64,000 nucleotides of DNA, taken from the NCBI GenBank assembly GCA_027214345.1, contig JAPWHR010000001.1, positions 682,001 through 746,000 of the forward strand, written 5' to 3'. Each line of letters starts with the position of its first letter. Positions within the stretch are counted from its first letter, which is position 1. The notes beneath the pieces are model-generated. The model had not been told where the DNA came from. It saw only the letters and a program-made list of their open reading frames with translations, and searched no databases. Both the position numbers and the translations under genes were made by a program. Source of the DNA: Comamonadaceae bacterium G21597-S1 (lineage in GTDB: Bacteria > Pseudomonadota > Gammaproteobacteria > Burkholderiales > Burkholderiaceae_C). Shown here one piece after another: positions 41,154-49,544 of this stretch.

Positions 41154-42980
41154 ATGACAATGCGTACCCACTATTGCGGTCTCGTGACCGAAGCCCTGCT
41201 AGGTGAAACCGTCAGCCTGTGCGGCTGGGTGAACCGTCGCCGCGACCATGGCGGCGTGATCTTCGTCGACCTGCGTGATCGCGAAGGTTACGTGCAGGTG
41301 GTGTGCGACCCCGATCGCGCCGAGATGTTCGCGCTGGCCGAGGGCCTGCGCAACGAGTTCTGCGTGCAGATCCGCGGCCTGGTGCGCGAGCGCCCGAACG
41401 GCACCGTCAACGACAGCCTGCGCAGCGGCAAGGTCGAGGTGTTGTGCCATGAGCTGGTGGTGCTGAACCCCTCGGTGACGCCGCCGTTCCAGCTCGACGA
41501 CGACAACCTGAGCGAGACGACCCGGCTGACGCATCGGGTGCTGGACCTGCGCCGGCCCTACATGCAGCACAACCTGATGCTGCGCTACCGGGTGTCGATG
41601 GAGGTGCGCAAGTTCCTCGACGCCCAGGGTTTCATCGACATCGAGACCCCGATGCTGACCAAGTCCACGCCCGAGGGCGCGCGCGACTATCTCGTTCCCA
41701 GCCGCGTGCACGACGGCTACTTCTTCGCACTGCCGCAGTCGCCGCAGCTGTTCAAGCAGCTGCTGATGGTGGCCGGCTACGACCGCTACTACCAGATCAC
41801 CAAGTGTTTCCGCGACGAGGACCTGCGCGCCGACCGCCAGCCCGAGTTCACGCAGATCGATATCGAGACCTCGTTCCTGGACGAGCAGGAGATCCGCGAC
41901 ATGACGCAGGCCATGATCAAGTCGGTGTTCAAGAACGTCATGGACGTCGACCTGGGCGAGTTCCCGGTCATGGCATATGCCGACGCGATGCACCGCTTCG
42001 GCTCCGACAAGCCGGACCTGCGCGTGAAGATGGAGTTCACCGAATTGACCGAGGTGATGGCCGACGTCGATTTCAAGGTGTTTTCGAGCGCGGCCGCGGC
42101 CAAGGGCGGCCGCGTGGTCGGCCTGCGCGTCCCCGGCGGCGCCCGCGACAGCACTGGCCTGAGCCGCGGCGACATCGATGCGTATACCGAGTTCGTCAAG
42201 ATCTACGGCGCCAAGGGCCTGGCCTACATCAAGGTCAACGACGCTGCCGCGGGGCCGGGCGAAGCCTCGGCCCGCTGGCCCGGCCTGCAGAGCCCGATCG
42301 TCAAGAACCTGCACGACAAGGCGCTGGCCGAGGTCCTGGCCCGTACCGGCGCCCAGGACGGCGACCTGATCTTCTTCGGTGCCGACAAGGCCAAGGTCGT
42401 CAACGATGCCATCGGCGCGTTGCGGCTGAAGATCGGCCACAGCGAGTTCGGCCAGCAGAACGGCCTGTTCGAGGCCGGCTGGCGCCCGTTGTGGGTGGTC
42501 GACTTCCCGATGTTCGAGTTCGACGAAGAGGCGCAGCGCTACACCGCGACCCACCATCCGTTCACCGCGCCCAAGGACGGGCACGAGGACTGGATGGCGT
42601 CGGAGCCCGAGAAATGTATCTCCAAGGGCTACGACATGGTGCTCAACGGCTGGGAGATGGGGGGTGGATCGGTCCGTATCCACCGTGCCGACGTGCAGCA
42701 GAAGGTGTTCGATGCGCTCAAGATCACGCCGGAGGAGGCGCAGCTCAAGTTCGGCTTCCTGCTCGACGCGCTGCAATACGGCGCCCCACCACACGGCGGC
42801 CTGGCCTTCGGCCTGGACCGCATCGTCACGCTGATGACCGGGGCCGAGTCGATCCGCGATGTGATCGCCTTCCCCAAGACCCAGCGCGCCCAGTGCCTGC
42901 TCACCGACGCGCCGTCGGCGGTGGACGAGAAGCAGCTGCGCGAGCTGCATATCCGGCTGAGGACGCCCCAGGCCGCGTGA
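41154..42980 (+). CDS. aspS: Aspartyl-tRNA synthetase
   Basis: A class II synthetase of 608 residues. The N-terminal OB-fold anticodon domain has the [20 protein letters not shown] signature. Motif 2 [18 protein letters not shown] and motif 3 [10 protein letters not shown] bracket the bacterial GAD insertion. The start could also be the ATG at 41160 (MRTHYCGLV), which matches typical family N-termini. If gatCAB is in the genome, the enzyme may be non-discriminating and also mischarge tRNA-Asn; that cannot be judged here. aspS followed by a NudB gene is a conserved pair. Confidence 0.97.
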   Translation: MTMRTHYCGLVTEALLGETVSLCGWVNRRRDHGGVIFVDLRDREGYVQVVCDPDRAEMFALAEGLRNEFCVQIRGLVRERPNGTVNDSLRSGKVEVLCHELVVLNPSVTPPFQLDDDNLSETTRLTHRVLDLRRPYMQHNLMLRYRVSMEVRKFLDAQGFIDIETPMLTKSTPEGARDYLVPSRVHDGYFFALPQSPQLFKQLLMVAGYDRYYQITKCFRDEDLRADRQPEFTQIDIETSFLDEQEIRDMTQAMIKSVFKNVMDVDLGEFPVMAYADAMHRFGSDKPDLRVKMEFTELTEVMADVDFKVFSSAAAAKGGRVVGLRVPGGARDSTGLSRGDIDAYTEFVKIYGAKGLAYIKVNDAAAGPGEASARWPGLQSPIVKNLHDKALAEVLARTGAQDGDLIFFGADKAKVVNDAIGALRLKIGHSEFGQQNGLFEAGWRPLWVVDFPMFEFDEEAQRYTATHHPFTAPKDGHEDWMASEPEKCISKGYDMVLNGWEMGGGSVRIHRADVQQKVFDALKITPEEAQLKFGFLLDALQYGAPPHGGLAFGLDRIVTLMTGAESIRDVIAFPKTQRAQCLLTDAPSAVDEKQLRELHIRLRTPQAA

Positions 42981-43102
42981 GTGCGCGATGGCCGCGGGCG
43001 CGACGTGCGTCCTGCGGCCCGCGGGGCAACCGTGGCCCCGCGGCGCTCCGCCACCCGGGGCATGGTGCAGAATGCGGCAGCAGCCCCGCCACACCCCTGC
43101 CC

Positions 43103-43585
43103 ATGACCCAGGCCTTCAAGATCCCGCAATCCGTGCTGGTGGTGATCCACACCCCCGCGCGTGACGTGCTGCTGATCGAGCGTGCCGATGTGCCGGATTT
43201 CTGGCAATCGGTCACCGGCAGCAAGGACGATCCCACCGAGGACTATCGCACCACAGCGGCGCGCGAGGTGCTCGAGGAAACCGGCATCGACTGCCGCGCC
43301 GGCAGCGCGCTGGCTGGCGCGCTGGTCGACTGGCAGCTGGAGAATGTCTACGAGATTTATCCGCGCTGGCGCCATCGGTATGCGCCGGGCGTGACCCGCA
43401 ACACCGAACACCTGTTCGGCCTGACGGTGCCCCGTGCCACGCCGGTGCGGCTCGATCCGCGCGAACACCGCGCCTGGCGGTGGCTGCCCTGGCGTGAGGC
43501 GGCACTGGCCTGCTTTTCGCCGTCCAATGCCGAGGCCATCCTGATGTTGCCGCACCTGACCTGCCAGGAGGGCGCGACGCCATGA
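43103..43585 (+). CDS. nudB: Dihydroneopterin triphosphate diphosphatase (NudB-like)
   Basis: NudB removes pyrophosphate from dihydroneopterin triphosphate in folate synthesis; folE, the preceding enzyme in the pathway, lies nearby at 45695. The 160-residue protein has FKIPQSVLVVIHT at the N-terminus and a Nudix box from Gly39 with REVLEETGI at 54-62. The box has one extra residue between the first Gly and Glu46, so strict patterns may miss it. The ATG at 43103 lies deep in a longer open frame that reaches back into aspS and is shadow. The stop overlaps the next start (ATGA). Confidence 0.9.
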   Translation: MTQAFKIPQSVLVVIHTPARDVLLIERADVPDFWQSVTGSKDDPTEDYRTTAAREVLEETGIDCRAGSALAGALVDWQLENVYEIYPRWRHRYAPGVTRNTEHLFGLTVPRATPVRLDPREHRAWRWLPWREAALACFSPSNAEAILMLPHLTCQEGATP

Positions 43586-44328
43586 ATCCGGTGCGGGTCG
43601 CCACCTACAACATCCACAAGGGCGTGCAGGGCGTGGGGCCGCGTCGCCGGCTGGAGATCCACAACCTCGGCCATGCCGTGGAGCAGCTCGATGCCGATAT
43701 CGTCTGCCTGCAGGAGGTACGCAAGCTGCACCGGGGCGAGGCACGCTTTTTCGCCCAGTGGCCCGAATTGCCGCAGGCCGAGTTCCTGGCGCCGCCCGGC
43801 TACGAGGCGGTGTACCGCACGAATGCCGTCACCCGCCACGGTGAACACGGCAACGCGATGTTGTCGCGCTGGCCCGTGCTGGGACACCAGCACGAGGACA
43901 TGTCGGATCACCGTTTCGAGCAACGTGGACTGCTGCATTCGCAGGTGGACCTGCACGGCCAGGCGGTGCATGTCGTGGTCGTTCACCTGGGTCTGATCCG
44001 CGCCAGCCGGCTGCGCCAGATTGCGCAACTGGAACGCTTCATTGCACGCGAGGTTCCCGCGCGCGCGCCACTGGTCGTCGCCGGTGACTTCAACGACTGG
44101 GGCACGATGGTGCGCCGCGAGATGGCCGGCATGGGCCTGTTCGGCTACGACGGGCCGGTGCAGCCGACGTTTCCCTCGCGCATGCCGCTGGCGCAACTCG
44201 ACCAGGTGTTTGCGCGCGGCATGAAGCCGATCGGCTTGCAGGTGCCGCGCGGGCGCATCTGGTGGCGCATGTCCGACCATCTGCCGCTGGTGGCGGAGTT
44301 TCAGTTGCCCGAGCCGGTGGGCCGCTGA
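43582..44328 (+). CDS. Endonuclease/exonuclease/phosphatase family protein (YbhP-like)
   Basis: A 248-residue EEP-fold hydrolase: RVATYNIHKGVQG, DIVCLQEVRK (metal-binding Glu), SDHRFEQRG, VVAGDFNDWGT and a terminal SDHLPLVAEF, all typical catalytic motifs. The gene overlaps nudB by four bases and is followed 7 bases later by a clsB-type gene. In E. coli the similar ybhP is adjacent to clsB (ybhO). The substrate is unknown; a phospholipid-related phosphodiester role is inferred only from that neighbour. Confidence 0.9.
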   Translation: MNPVRVATYNIHKGVQGVGPRRRLEIHNLGHAVEQLDADIVCLQEVRKLHRGEARFFAQWPELPQAEFLAPPGYEAVYRTNAVTRHGEHGNAMLSRWPVLGHQHEDMSDHRFEQRGLLHSQVDLHGQAVHVVVVHLGLIRASRLRQIAQLERFIAREVPARAPLVVAGDFNDWGTMVRREMAGMGLFGYDGPVQPTFPSRMPLAQLDQVFARGMKPIGLQVPRGRIWWRMSDHLPLVAEFQLPEPVGR

Positions 44329-44335
44329 CCACGCC

Positions 44336-45583
44336 ATGGCGGCACTGCGGGCGCACCACCAGATCACGTTGCTGCAGGGGGGCTCGGAGCTGTTCCCCGC
44401 GATGATCCGGGCCATCGACGGCGCGCAGCGGGAAGTGCGTGTGGAAACCTACATCTTCCACTTCGATCCCTCGGGCCAGCGCGTGGCGGCGGCACTCGAG
44501 CGGGCCGCTCTTCGCGGGGTGCAGGTCTACCTCGCGATGGACGGCGTCGGCACCCCGGCGTTGCCGCCATCGTGGGCGCACCGCTTCGACGACAGCGGCG
44601 TGCAATGGCGCATCTTCATGCCGTTGGGGCGCATGGGGGTGTTCATCCCCAGCCGCTGGCGGCGACTGCACCGCAAGTTGTGCGTCGTCGACGCGGCGCT
44701 CGCCTTCTGCGGCGGCATCAACATCCTGGACGATCGCCATGATCCGGCCTACGGGGCGTTGCAGCAGCCGCGGCTGGATTTTGCGGTGCGTATCACCGGC
44801 CCGCTGGTGCAGGACGCGCTCGAGACCATGCAGCGATTCTGGTGGCGCACGACCGTGGCCTCCGAACTGCGCGACCGCGAGCTGCCGGCCGCCTGGCAGG
44901 CCTTGCAGGAGCGCATGCGTGCCACCTTGGCCGAGCGCCATGGCCCGTCGGGCGGCGAGGGCGCTGCATACGCCCCGCCCTCGCCGCCACACGGGCCGCC
45001 GGGCCGGGGCGCGCGCGCGGACCTGGTGCTGCGCGACAACCTGCGCCATCGGCGCCGGATCGAGCGTGCCTACCTGCGCGCCATCGGCGCCGCGCGGCAC
45101 GAGATCATCATCGCCAATGCCTATTTCCTGCCCGGTGCGCGGCTGCGCAAGGCACTCGTGCTGGCAGCGCACCGGGGCGTGCGGGTGCGCCTGCTGCTGC
45201 AGGGGCGCTACGAGTATTTCCTGCAATACCACGCGGCCCGGCCGGTATACGGCGCCTTGCTCGATGCGGGCGTGGAGATCCACGAATACGCCGCCAGCTT
45301 TCTGCACGCGAAGGTGGCCGTGGTGGACACGCGCTGGGCAACGGTGGGATCGTCCAACCTGGATCCGCTGAGCCTGTTGCTGGCGCGCGAGGCCAATGTC
45401 ATGGTGCGCGACGCCGCATTTGCGCACCTGTTGCGCCAGCGGCTCGAGCACGCCATGGCCGATGGCGGACACCGGGTCGAGGCTGCGGCCTATGTCAACC
45501 GGTCCTGGCGCACCCGCGTGCTGGAGGCACTGGCGCTGGGCATGGTGCGCCTGGGACTGTTCCTGATCGGGCGCAGGTACTGA
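44336..45583 (+). CDS. clsB: Cardiolipin synthase, ClsB type (phospholipase D family)
   Basis: A 415-residue protein with two HKD motifs: His112-Lys114-Asp119 in LHRKLCVVD and His324-Lys326-Asp331 in LHAKVAVVD. There are no N-terminal membrane helices, as in ClsB (E. coli, 413 residues) and unlike ClsA. It makes cardiolipin or related lipids by transphosphatidylation. It starts 7 bases after the EEP gene, forming the clsB/ybhP-like pair in one operon. Confidence 0.94.
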   Translation: MAALRAHHQITLLQGGSELFPAMIRAIDGAQREVRVETYIFHFDPSGQRVAAALERAALRGVQVYLAMDGVGTPALPPSWAHRFDDSGVQWRIFMPLGRMGVFIPSRWRRLHRKLCVVDAALAFCGGINILDDRHDPAYGALQQPRLDFAVRITGPLVQDALETMQRFWWRTTVASELRDRELPAAWQALQERMRATLAERHGPSGGEGAAYAPPSPPHGPPGRGARADLVLRDNLRHRRRIERAYLRAIGAARHEIIIANAYFLPGARLRKALVLAAHRGVRVRLLLQGRYEYFLQYHAARPVYGALLDAGVEIHEYAASFLHAKVAVVDTRWATVGSSNLDPLSLLLAREANVMVRDAAFAHLLRQRLEHAMADGGHRVEAAAYVNRSWRTRVLEALALGMVRLGLFLIGRRY

Positions 45584-45694
45584 GACCACGCGACGCGATC
45601 GCGCGCGGATTCCGGGTCCGGCCCCATGAACGGAAAGACCCCGCAATCCGTTCGCTGGTACGATGCGCAGATGTTGATGCAGTCCCCCTCCGCC

Positions 45695-46396
45695 ATGAAT
45701 ACCAGTGACTCGGACGAAGGCACTCCGGTATCGGTCAAGATCCGCCAGAGGCTGCTTGCCGCCCGCCGGCGGTTCCATGCCAACGACAATATCGCCGACT
45801 TCATCGAGCCGGGCGAACTCGAGGTCCTGCTCGACGAGGTCGAAACCAAGATGAAAGGCGTGCTCGCCAGCCTGGTGATCGACACCGAAAACGACCACAA
45901 CACCGACGACACGGCGCGGCGCGTGGCCAAGATGTACGTCAATGAGGTGTTCCGCGGCCGCTATGTGCAGGGCCCGACGATCACCGAGTTTCCCAATGCC
46001 GAACATCTCAACGAGTTGATGATCGTGGGCCCGATCACGGTACGCAGCGCCTGCAGCCACCATTTCTGTCCGGTGATCGGCAAGATCTGGATCGGCGTCA
46101 TGCCCAACGAGCACACGAACGTGATCGGCCTGTCCAAATATGCGCGCCTGGCCGAGTGGGTGATGGGCCGGCCGCAGATCCAGGAGGAGGCGGTGGTGCA
46201 ACTGGCCGACCTGATCCAGCTCAAGACGCAGCCCGACGGCCTGGCCATCGTGATGGAGGCCAGCCACTACTGCATGGCCTGGCGCGGCGTCAAGGACATG
46301 GACAGCAAGATGATCAACTCCGTGATGCGCGGCGTGTTCCTGAAGGACTCGAACCTGCGTCGCGAATTCCTGTCGCTGATTCCCGGAAAGGGCTGA
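45695..46396 (+). CDS. folE: GTP cyclohydrolase I
   Basis: FolE converts GTP to dihydroneopterin triphosphate, the entry to tetrahydrofolate. The product (233 residues from this start) has zinc ligands Cys120 and His123 in SACSHHFCP and Cys193 in ASHYCMAWRG, and VIGLSKYARL. The N-terminus is uncertain: in-frame ATGs at 45626, 45671 and 45677 would give up to 256 residues, and none has a clear ribosome site. The BLUF gene starts 4 bases after the stop. Confidence 0.93.
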   Translation: MNTSDSDEGTPVSVKIRQRLLAARRRFHANDNIADFIEPGELEVLLDEVETKMKGVLASLVIDTENDHNTDDTARRVAKMYVNEVFRGRYVQGPTITEFPNAEHLNELMIVGPITVRSACSHHFCPVIGKIWIGVMPNEHTNVIGLSKYARLAEWVMGRPQIQEEAVVQLADLIQLKTQPDGLAIVMEASHYCMAWRGVKDMDSKMINSVMRGVFLKDSNLRREFLSLIPGKG

Positions 46397-46400
46397 CACC

Positions 46401-46823
46401 ATGCTGGTCCGACTCCTGTATGCAAGCCGCGCGGTGGACACCACGGTGGAGGCGATCGACGCCATCCTCTCGCAGTCGCGTCAGTCGAATCCGGCCTGCG
46501 GAATCACCGGCATCCTGTGTTACGGCGGCGGCATCTTCCTGCAGGCCATCGAAGGCGGGCGCATGGCGGTGAGTGATCTGTTCGGCCATATCCAGAAGGA
46601 CAAGCGCCACAAGGACGTGGTCCTGCTGCATTACGAGGAGATCTCCGAGCGCCGGTTCGGCGGCTGGACCATGGGGCAGGTGAACATGTCGCGCATCAAC
46701 ACCTCGATCCTGCTCAAGTATGCGGAAAAACCCGAACTCGACCCGTATTCGGTGTCCGGCAAGGTGTCGCTGGCCCTGCTCGAGGAACTGATGGCGACCG
46801 CGTCCATCATGGGCCGCGCCTGA
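46401..46823 (+). CDS. BLUF-domain blue-light sensor (FAD)
   Basis: A short 140-residue stand-alone BLUF protein. The flavin-contact residues are in place: Tyr7 in RLLYASR, Asn30 in SNPACGITG, Gln48 in IFLQAIEG and Trp89/Met91 in FGGWTMG. BLUF domains bind FAD and change hydrogen bonding on blue light. No output domain is fused, so it must signal through a partner; about 35 residues of helical sequence follow the core. It starts 4 bases after folE and probably shares its transcript. Confidence 0.94.
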   Translation: MLVRLLYASRAVDTTVEAIDAILSQSRQSNPACGITGILCYGGGIFLQAIEGGRMAVSDLFGHIQKDKRHKDVVLLHYEEISERRFGGWTMGQVNMSRINTSILLKYAEKPELDPYSVSGKVSLALLEELMATASIMGRA

Positions 46824-46909
46824 ACCTGCGCCGGCATGCGACGGTGCCCGCGCGCTGACGCCGCGTGGCGCAGCCGGCACGGTGATCGCATCCGGGGCGA
46901 CCTGAACCC

Positions 46910-47767
46910 ATGACGCTGCTTGTCGGTTGCGACTTCAGCAGCCGCCCCGATCGGCGCAAACCCATCGTGATCGCGCGCGGGCGCTTGCAGCACGACGTTG
47001 TCCTGCTGGACGCCTTGCAACCGCTGGAATCACTCGACGCTTATGCACGGTGGTTGTGCGACGAGCCGGCCTGGGTGGGTGGATTCGATTTTCCGTTCGG
47101 CTTGCCACGCGCCTTCGTGCAAGCCATGGGCTGGCCCGAGCACTGGCGCGACACCATGCAGATCTATGCCGGCATGCCGCGCGCGGAGCTGCGCGACCGG
47201 TTCGCCGGATTTTGCGCGGGCCGGCCGGCCGGCGGCAAGTTCGCCCATCGCGCGACCGACCGTTGGGCCGGATCGAGTCCTTCGATGAAATGGGTCAATC
47301 CGCCGGTGGCCTGGATGATGCATGCGGGTGTGCCGCCGCTGATCGACGCCGGCGCCCGGCTGCCTGGCGTGTATCCGGGGCGCGCCGACAACATCGACGC
47401 CCGCGGGTATCCGCGCAGGCTGGCGCTGGAAGCCTATCCGGGCCTGTTGGCGCGCGAGGTGCTGGGAAATGCCAGCTACAAGAGCGATACCCGTGCCAAG
47501 CAGACCATCCAGCGACGGGAGCGGCGCCGGCGCCTGCTCGACGCCATGGTCGCCGGCCAGACCCGGCTCGGCTTGCGACTGGGCGTGTCGCCGTCGTTGC
47601 AGGGCCACCTGTTGGACGACGCCCGTGGCGACACGCTGGATGCCACCCTATGCCTGATGCAGGCCGCCTGGGGCTGGCGATGCGGAGCTCCGCACTACGG
47701 GCTGCCGGCCGGAATCGATCCGCTCGAGGGCTGGATCGTGACGGCGCTGCCCGCCGAGCGGCCCTGA
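46910..47767 (+). CDS. DUF429 domain protein
   Basis: A 285-residue protein starting MTLLVGCDFSSRPDRRKP, with GGFDFPFGLP, an EAYPGLLAREV segment and DDARGDTLDATLCLMQAAW. These Asp-containing segments and the beta-start resemble the RNase H-like fold predicted for DUF429. Function unknown. It is the last plus-strand gene before the convergent FlhG-like gene at 47812. Confidence 0.82.
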   Translation: MTLLVGCDFSSRPDRRKPIVIARGRLQHDVVLLDALQPLESLDAYARWLCDEPAWVGGFDFPFGLPRAFVQAMGWPEHWRDTMQIYAGMPRAELRDRFAGFCAGRPAGGKFAHRATDRWAGSSPSMKWVNPPVAWMMHAGVPPLIDAGARLPGVYPGRADNIDARGYPRRLALEAYPGLLAREVLGNASYKSDTRAKQTIQRRERRRRLLDAMVAGQTRLGLRLGVSPSLQGHLLDDARGDTLDATLCLMQAAWGWRCGAPHYGLPAGIDPLEGWIVTALPAERP

Positions 47768-47811
47768 TCCGGCCTCGCTGGAGCATCGACGCCCGGCATG
47801 CGTGGCCGGTC

Positions 47812-48648
47812 TCAGCCGCCGGAGATCACGGTTTCCTCGATCTTGCGGGCCAGTTGGGCCACTGCCAGCGCTGCGGGACAGCCGGGCAGGGTTTGCATCA
47901 GCAACTGTCGCCGCATCACCGCCTGGCGCACCGAGGGGTCGGCCGGAATGTCGGCCAGGTGCACCAGCTTGACGCCGCGGCCGGGTTCGGTCACGACGAA
48001 ACGGTCCAGCACCTGCTGCAACTGGCCGGTGATCGCGCGTCCGTCGCCCAGGCGTGCCGTCTGGTTGATCACCATGTGCACGTTCGCGCGTTTCTGCTGG
48101 CCCGCCAGCACCTTGATGGTGGCATAGGCGTCCGTCAGAGAGGTGGGTTCGGGCGTGGCCACGACCAGCACCACCGAGGCCAGGGAGACGGCGAACAACA
48201 CGACGTCCGAAATGCCGGCCCCGGTGTCGAGCAGCACCACGTCGTAGCGGGGCAGCAGCCCGTCGATGATGCGCAGGAAGTCGGCGCGGATCTCCGGTGT
48301 CAGGCGCGAATACTCGACCATGCCCGAGCCGGCCAGCAGGACGGAGAAACCTCCGGGCGCCTGGATGATGGCTTCCTCGATCGAGGCCTTGCCGCTGAAC
48401 ACGTCGTGCAACGTGACCTTGGGATACAGGTTCAGCACCACGTCGAGGTTGGCCAGGCCAAGGTCGGCGTCGAGCACCAGCACCTTCTGTCCGCGCTTGG
48501 CCAGAGCCGCCGCCAGGTTGGCCGATACGAAGGTCTTGCCCACGCCGCCCTTGCCGCTGGTCACGGCCATGACCTTGCCATGGGGCGTCAACGGCACCTG
48601 AGGCCCGGCCGCAGGCGTGGTGTTGCCGGGTTGCAGCTCTTCGCTCAT
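47812..48648 (-). CDS. MinD/ParA family ATPase, FlhG-like
   Basis: A 278-residue P-loop ATPase of the MinD/FlhG group, with the deviant Walker A KGGVGKT at 33-39 in [17 protein letters not shown], the VLDADLGLANLDVVLNL switch region and LLDTGAGISDVVLF. FlhG-type proteins set flagellar number; related YlxH proteins have other roles. It lacks the C-terminal amphipathic helix of MinD. The start overlaps the stop of the upstream diguanylate cyclase gene (ATGA), implying coupled synthesis. No flagellar genes are visible in the window. Confidence 0.88.
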   Translation of the reverse strand: MSEELQPGNTTPAAGPQVPLTPHGKVMAVTSGKGGVGKTFVSANLAAALAKRGQKVLVLDADLGLANLDVVLNLYPKVTLHDVFSGKASIEEAIIQAPGGFSVLLAGSGMVEYSRLTPEIRADFLRIIDGLLPRYDVVLLDTGAGISDVVLFAVSLASVVLVVATPEPTSLTDAYATIKVLAGQQKRANVHMVINQTARLGDGRAITGQLQQVLDRFVVTEPGRGVKLVHLADIPADPSVRQAVMRRQLLMQTLPGCPAALAVAQLARKIEETVISGG

Positions 48649-49430
48649 GGATTGACTCCGCTCGTTTCGCCACCACCGGGCTCGCCATTGACACGTTCAA
48701 GCCAGGCTGGCTCGCCCAGGGCTAGATGACCAAACAAAAGATTCTTCTCCTCGGCGCTCACCGCGATCGCCTGCTGATGGTCGATGCAGACACGGTTGCG
48801 CCCTTGTGCTTTGGCCTGATACAGGAGGTTGTCGGCGCGTTCGATCCACAATGGAGCCGTGGATCGGACCCATGCGGGCGCGTACGCCCCGCCGATGCTG
48901 ATGGTGGCCTTCACCGTCACGGCCGGGCTGACCGAGATCGTCAGCGATTCCACCGTGGTACGGATCCGTTCGGCCACCGCTTCGCCCACCGACACCAGGC
49001 AATTGGGCAACACGACGGCAAACTCCTCGCCACCGTAACGCGCCACCGAGTCCATCGGCCGGATACAGCGCGACAGGCATTTGGCCACGGCCTGCAAGAC
49101 CTTGTCGCCGGCGATGTGACCATGGGTGTCGTTGATGGACTTGAAATGGTCGATGTCGAGCATCAGCAGCAAGGCGGGCTCGCCCGAACGCGCCACGCCG
49201 TCGATCTCGCGCTCGAGCACCGACAGGAAGTGGCGTCGGTTCGCCAGGCCGGTCAGCGGATCCTTGAGCGACAACTCGCACAGGCCGTCGATCACCTTCT
49301 GGACGAATTCGGTCGGATGCACGCGGCTGTCCGGCAGCTCCACCATGGCACCGTGCTCGAGCAAGGCACGCGCATCACCCAACCGAAGGTCCTTGATGTC
49401 GACGACGGAGGGTGCAATCGATGGGTTCAC
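48645..49430 (-). CDS. GGDEF-domain diguanylate cyclase
   Basis: A 261-residue protein with an N-terminal ~50-residue region of no recognised domain and a GGDEF domain whose active site is GGEEF at 133-137. An inhibitory I-site RxxD (RPMD, 124-127) lies exactly five residues upstream, so product feedback is expected. LTGLANRRHFL and LDIDHFKSINDTHGH are canonical. A ~40-residue tail follows the domain. It should be an active c-di-GMP synthase and is cytoplasmic. It overlaps the FlhG-like gene by four bases. Confidence 0.93.
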   Translation of the reverse strand: MNPSIAPSVVDIKDLRLGDARALLEHGAMVELPDSRVHPTEFVQKVIDGLCELSLKDPLTGLANRRHFLSVLEREIDGVARSGEPALLLMLDIDHFKSINDTHGHIAGDKVLQAVAKCLSRCIRPMDSVARYGGEEFAVVLPNCLVSVGEAVAERIRTTVESLTISVSPAVTVKATISIGGAYAPAWVRSTAPLWIERADNLLYQAKAQGRNRVCIDHQQAIAVSAEEKNLLFGHLALGEPAWLERVNGEPGGGETSGVNP

Positions 49431-49544
49431 GTGTATGGGTGGGGTTGCCTCAGAAAGTTTAACAGCTGACCGTCAGCGCGCTGCACCGGGAATGGCGGTG
49501 ATTCCCGACCCTGTTGGGGCCTTTGGCCGGAGGCCCGTATGGAC

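Noticed and set aside
41804-43102. Upstream extension of the NudB frame into aspS.
   Set aside because: The extension lies inside aspS in another frame; the Nudix protein has a normal start at 43103.
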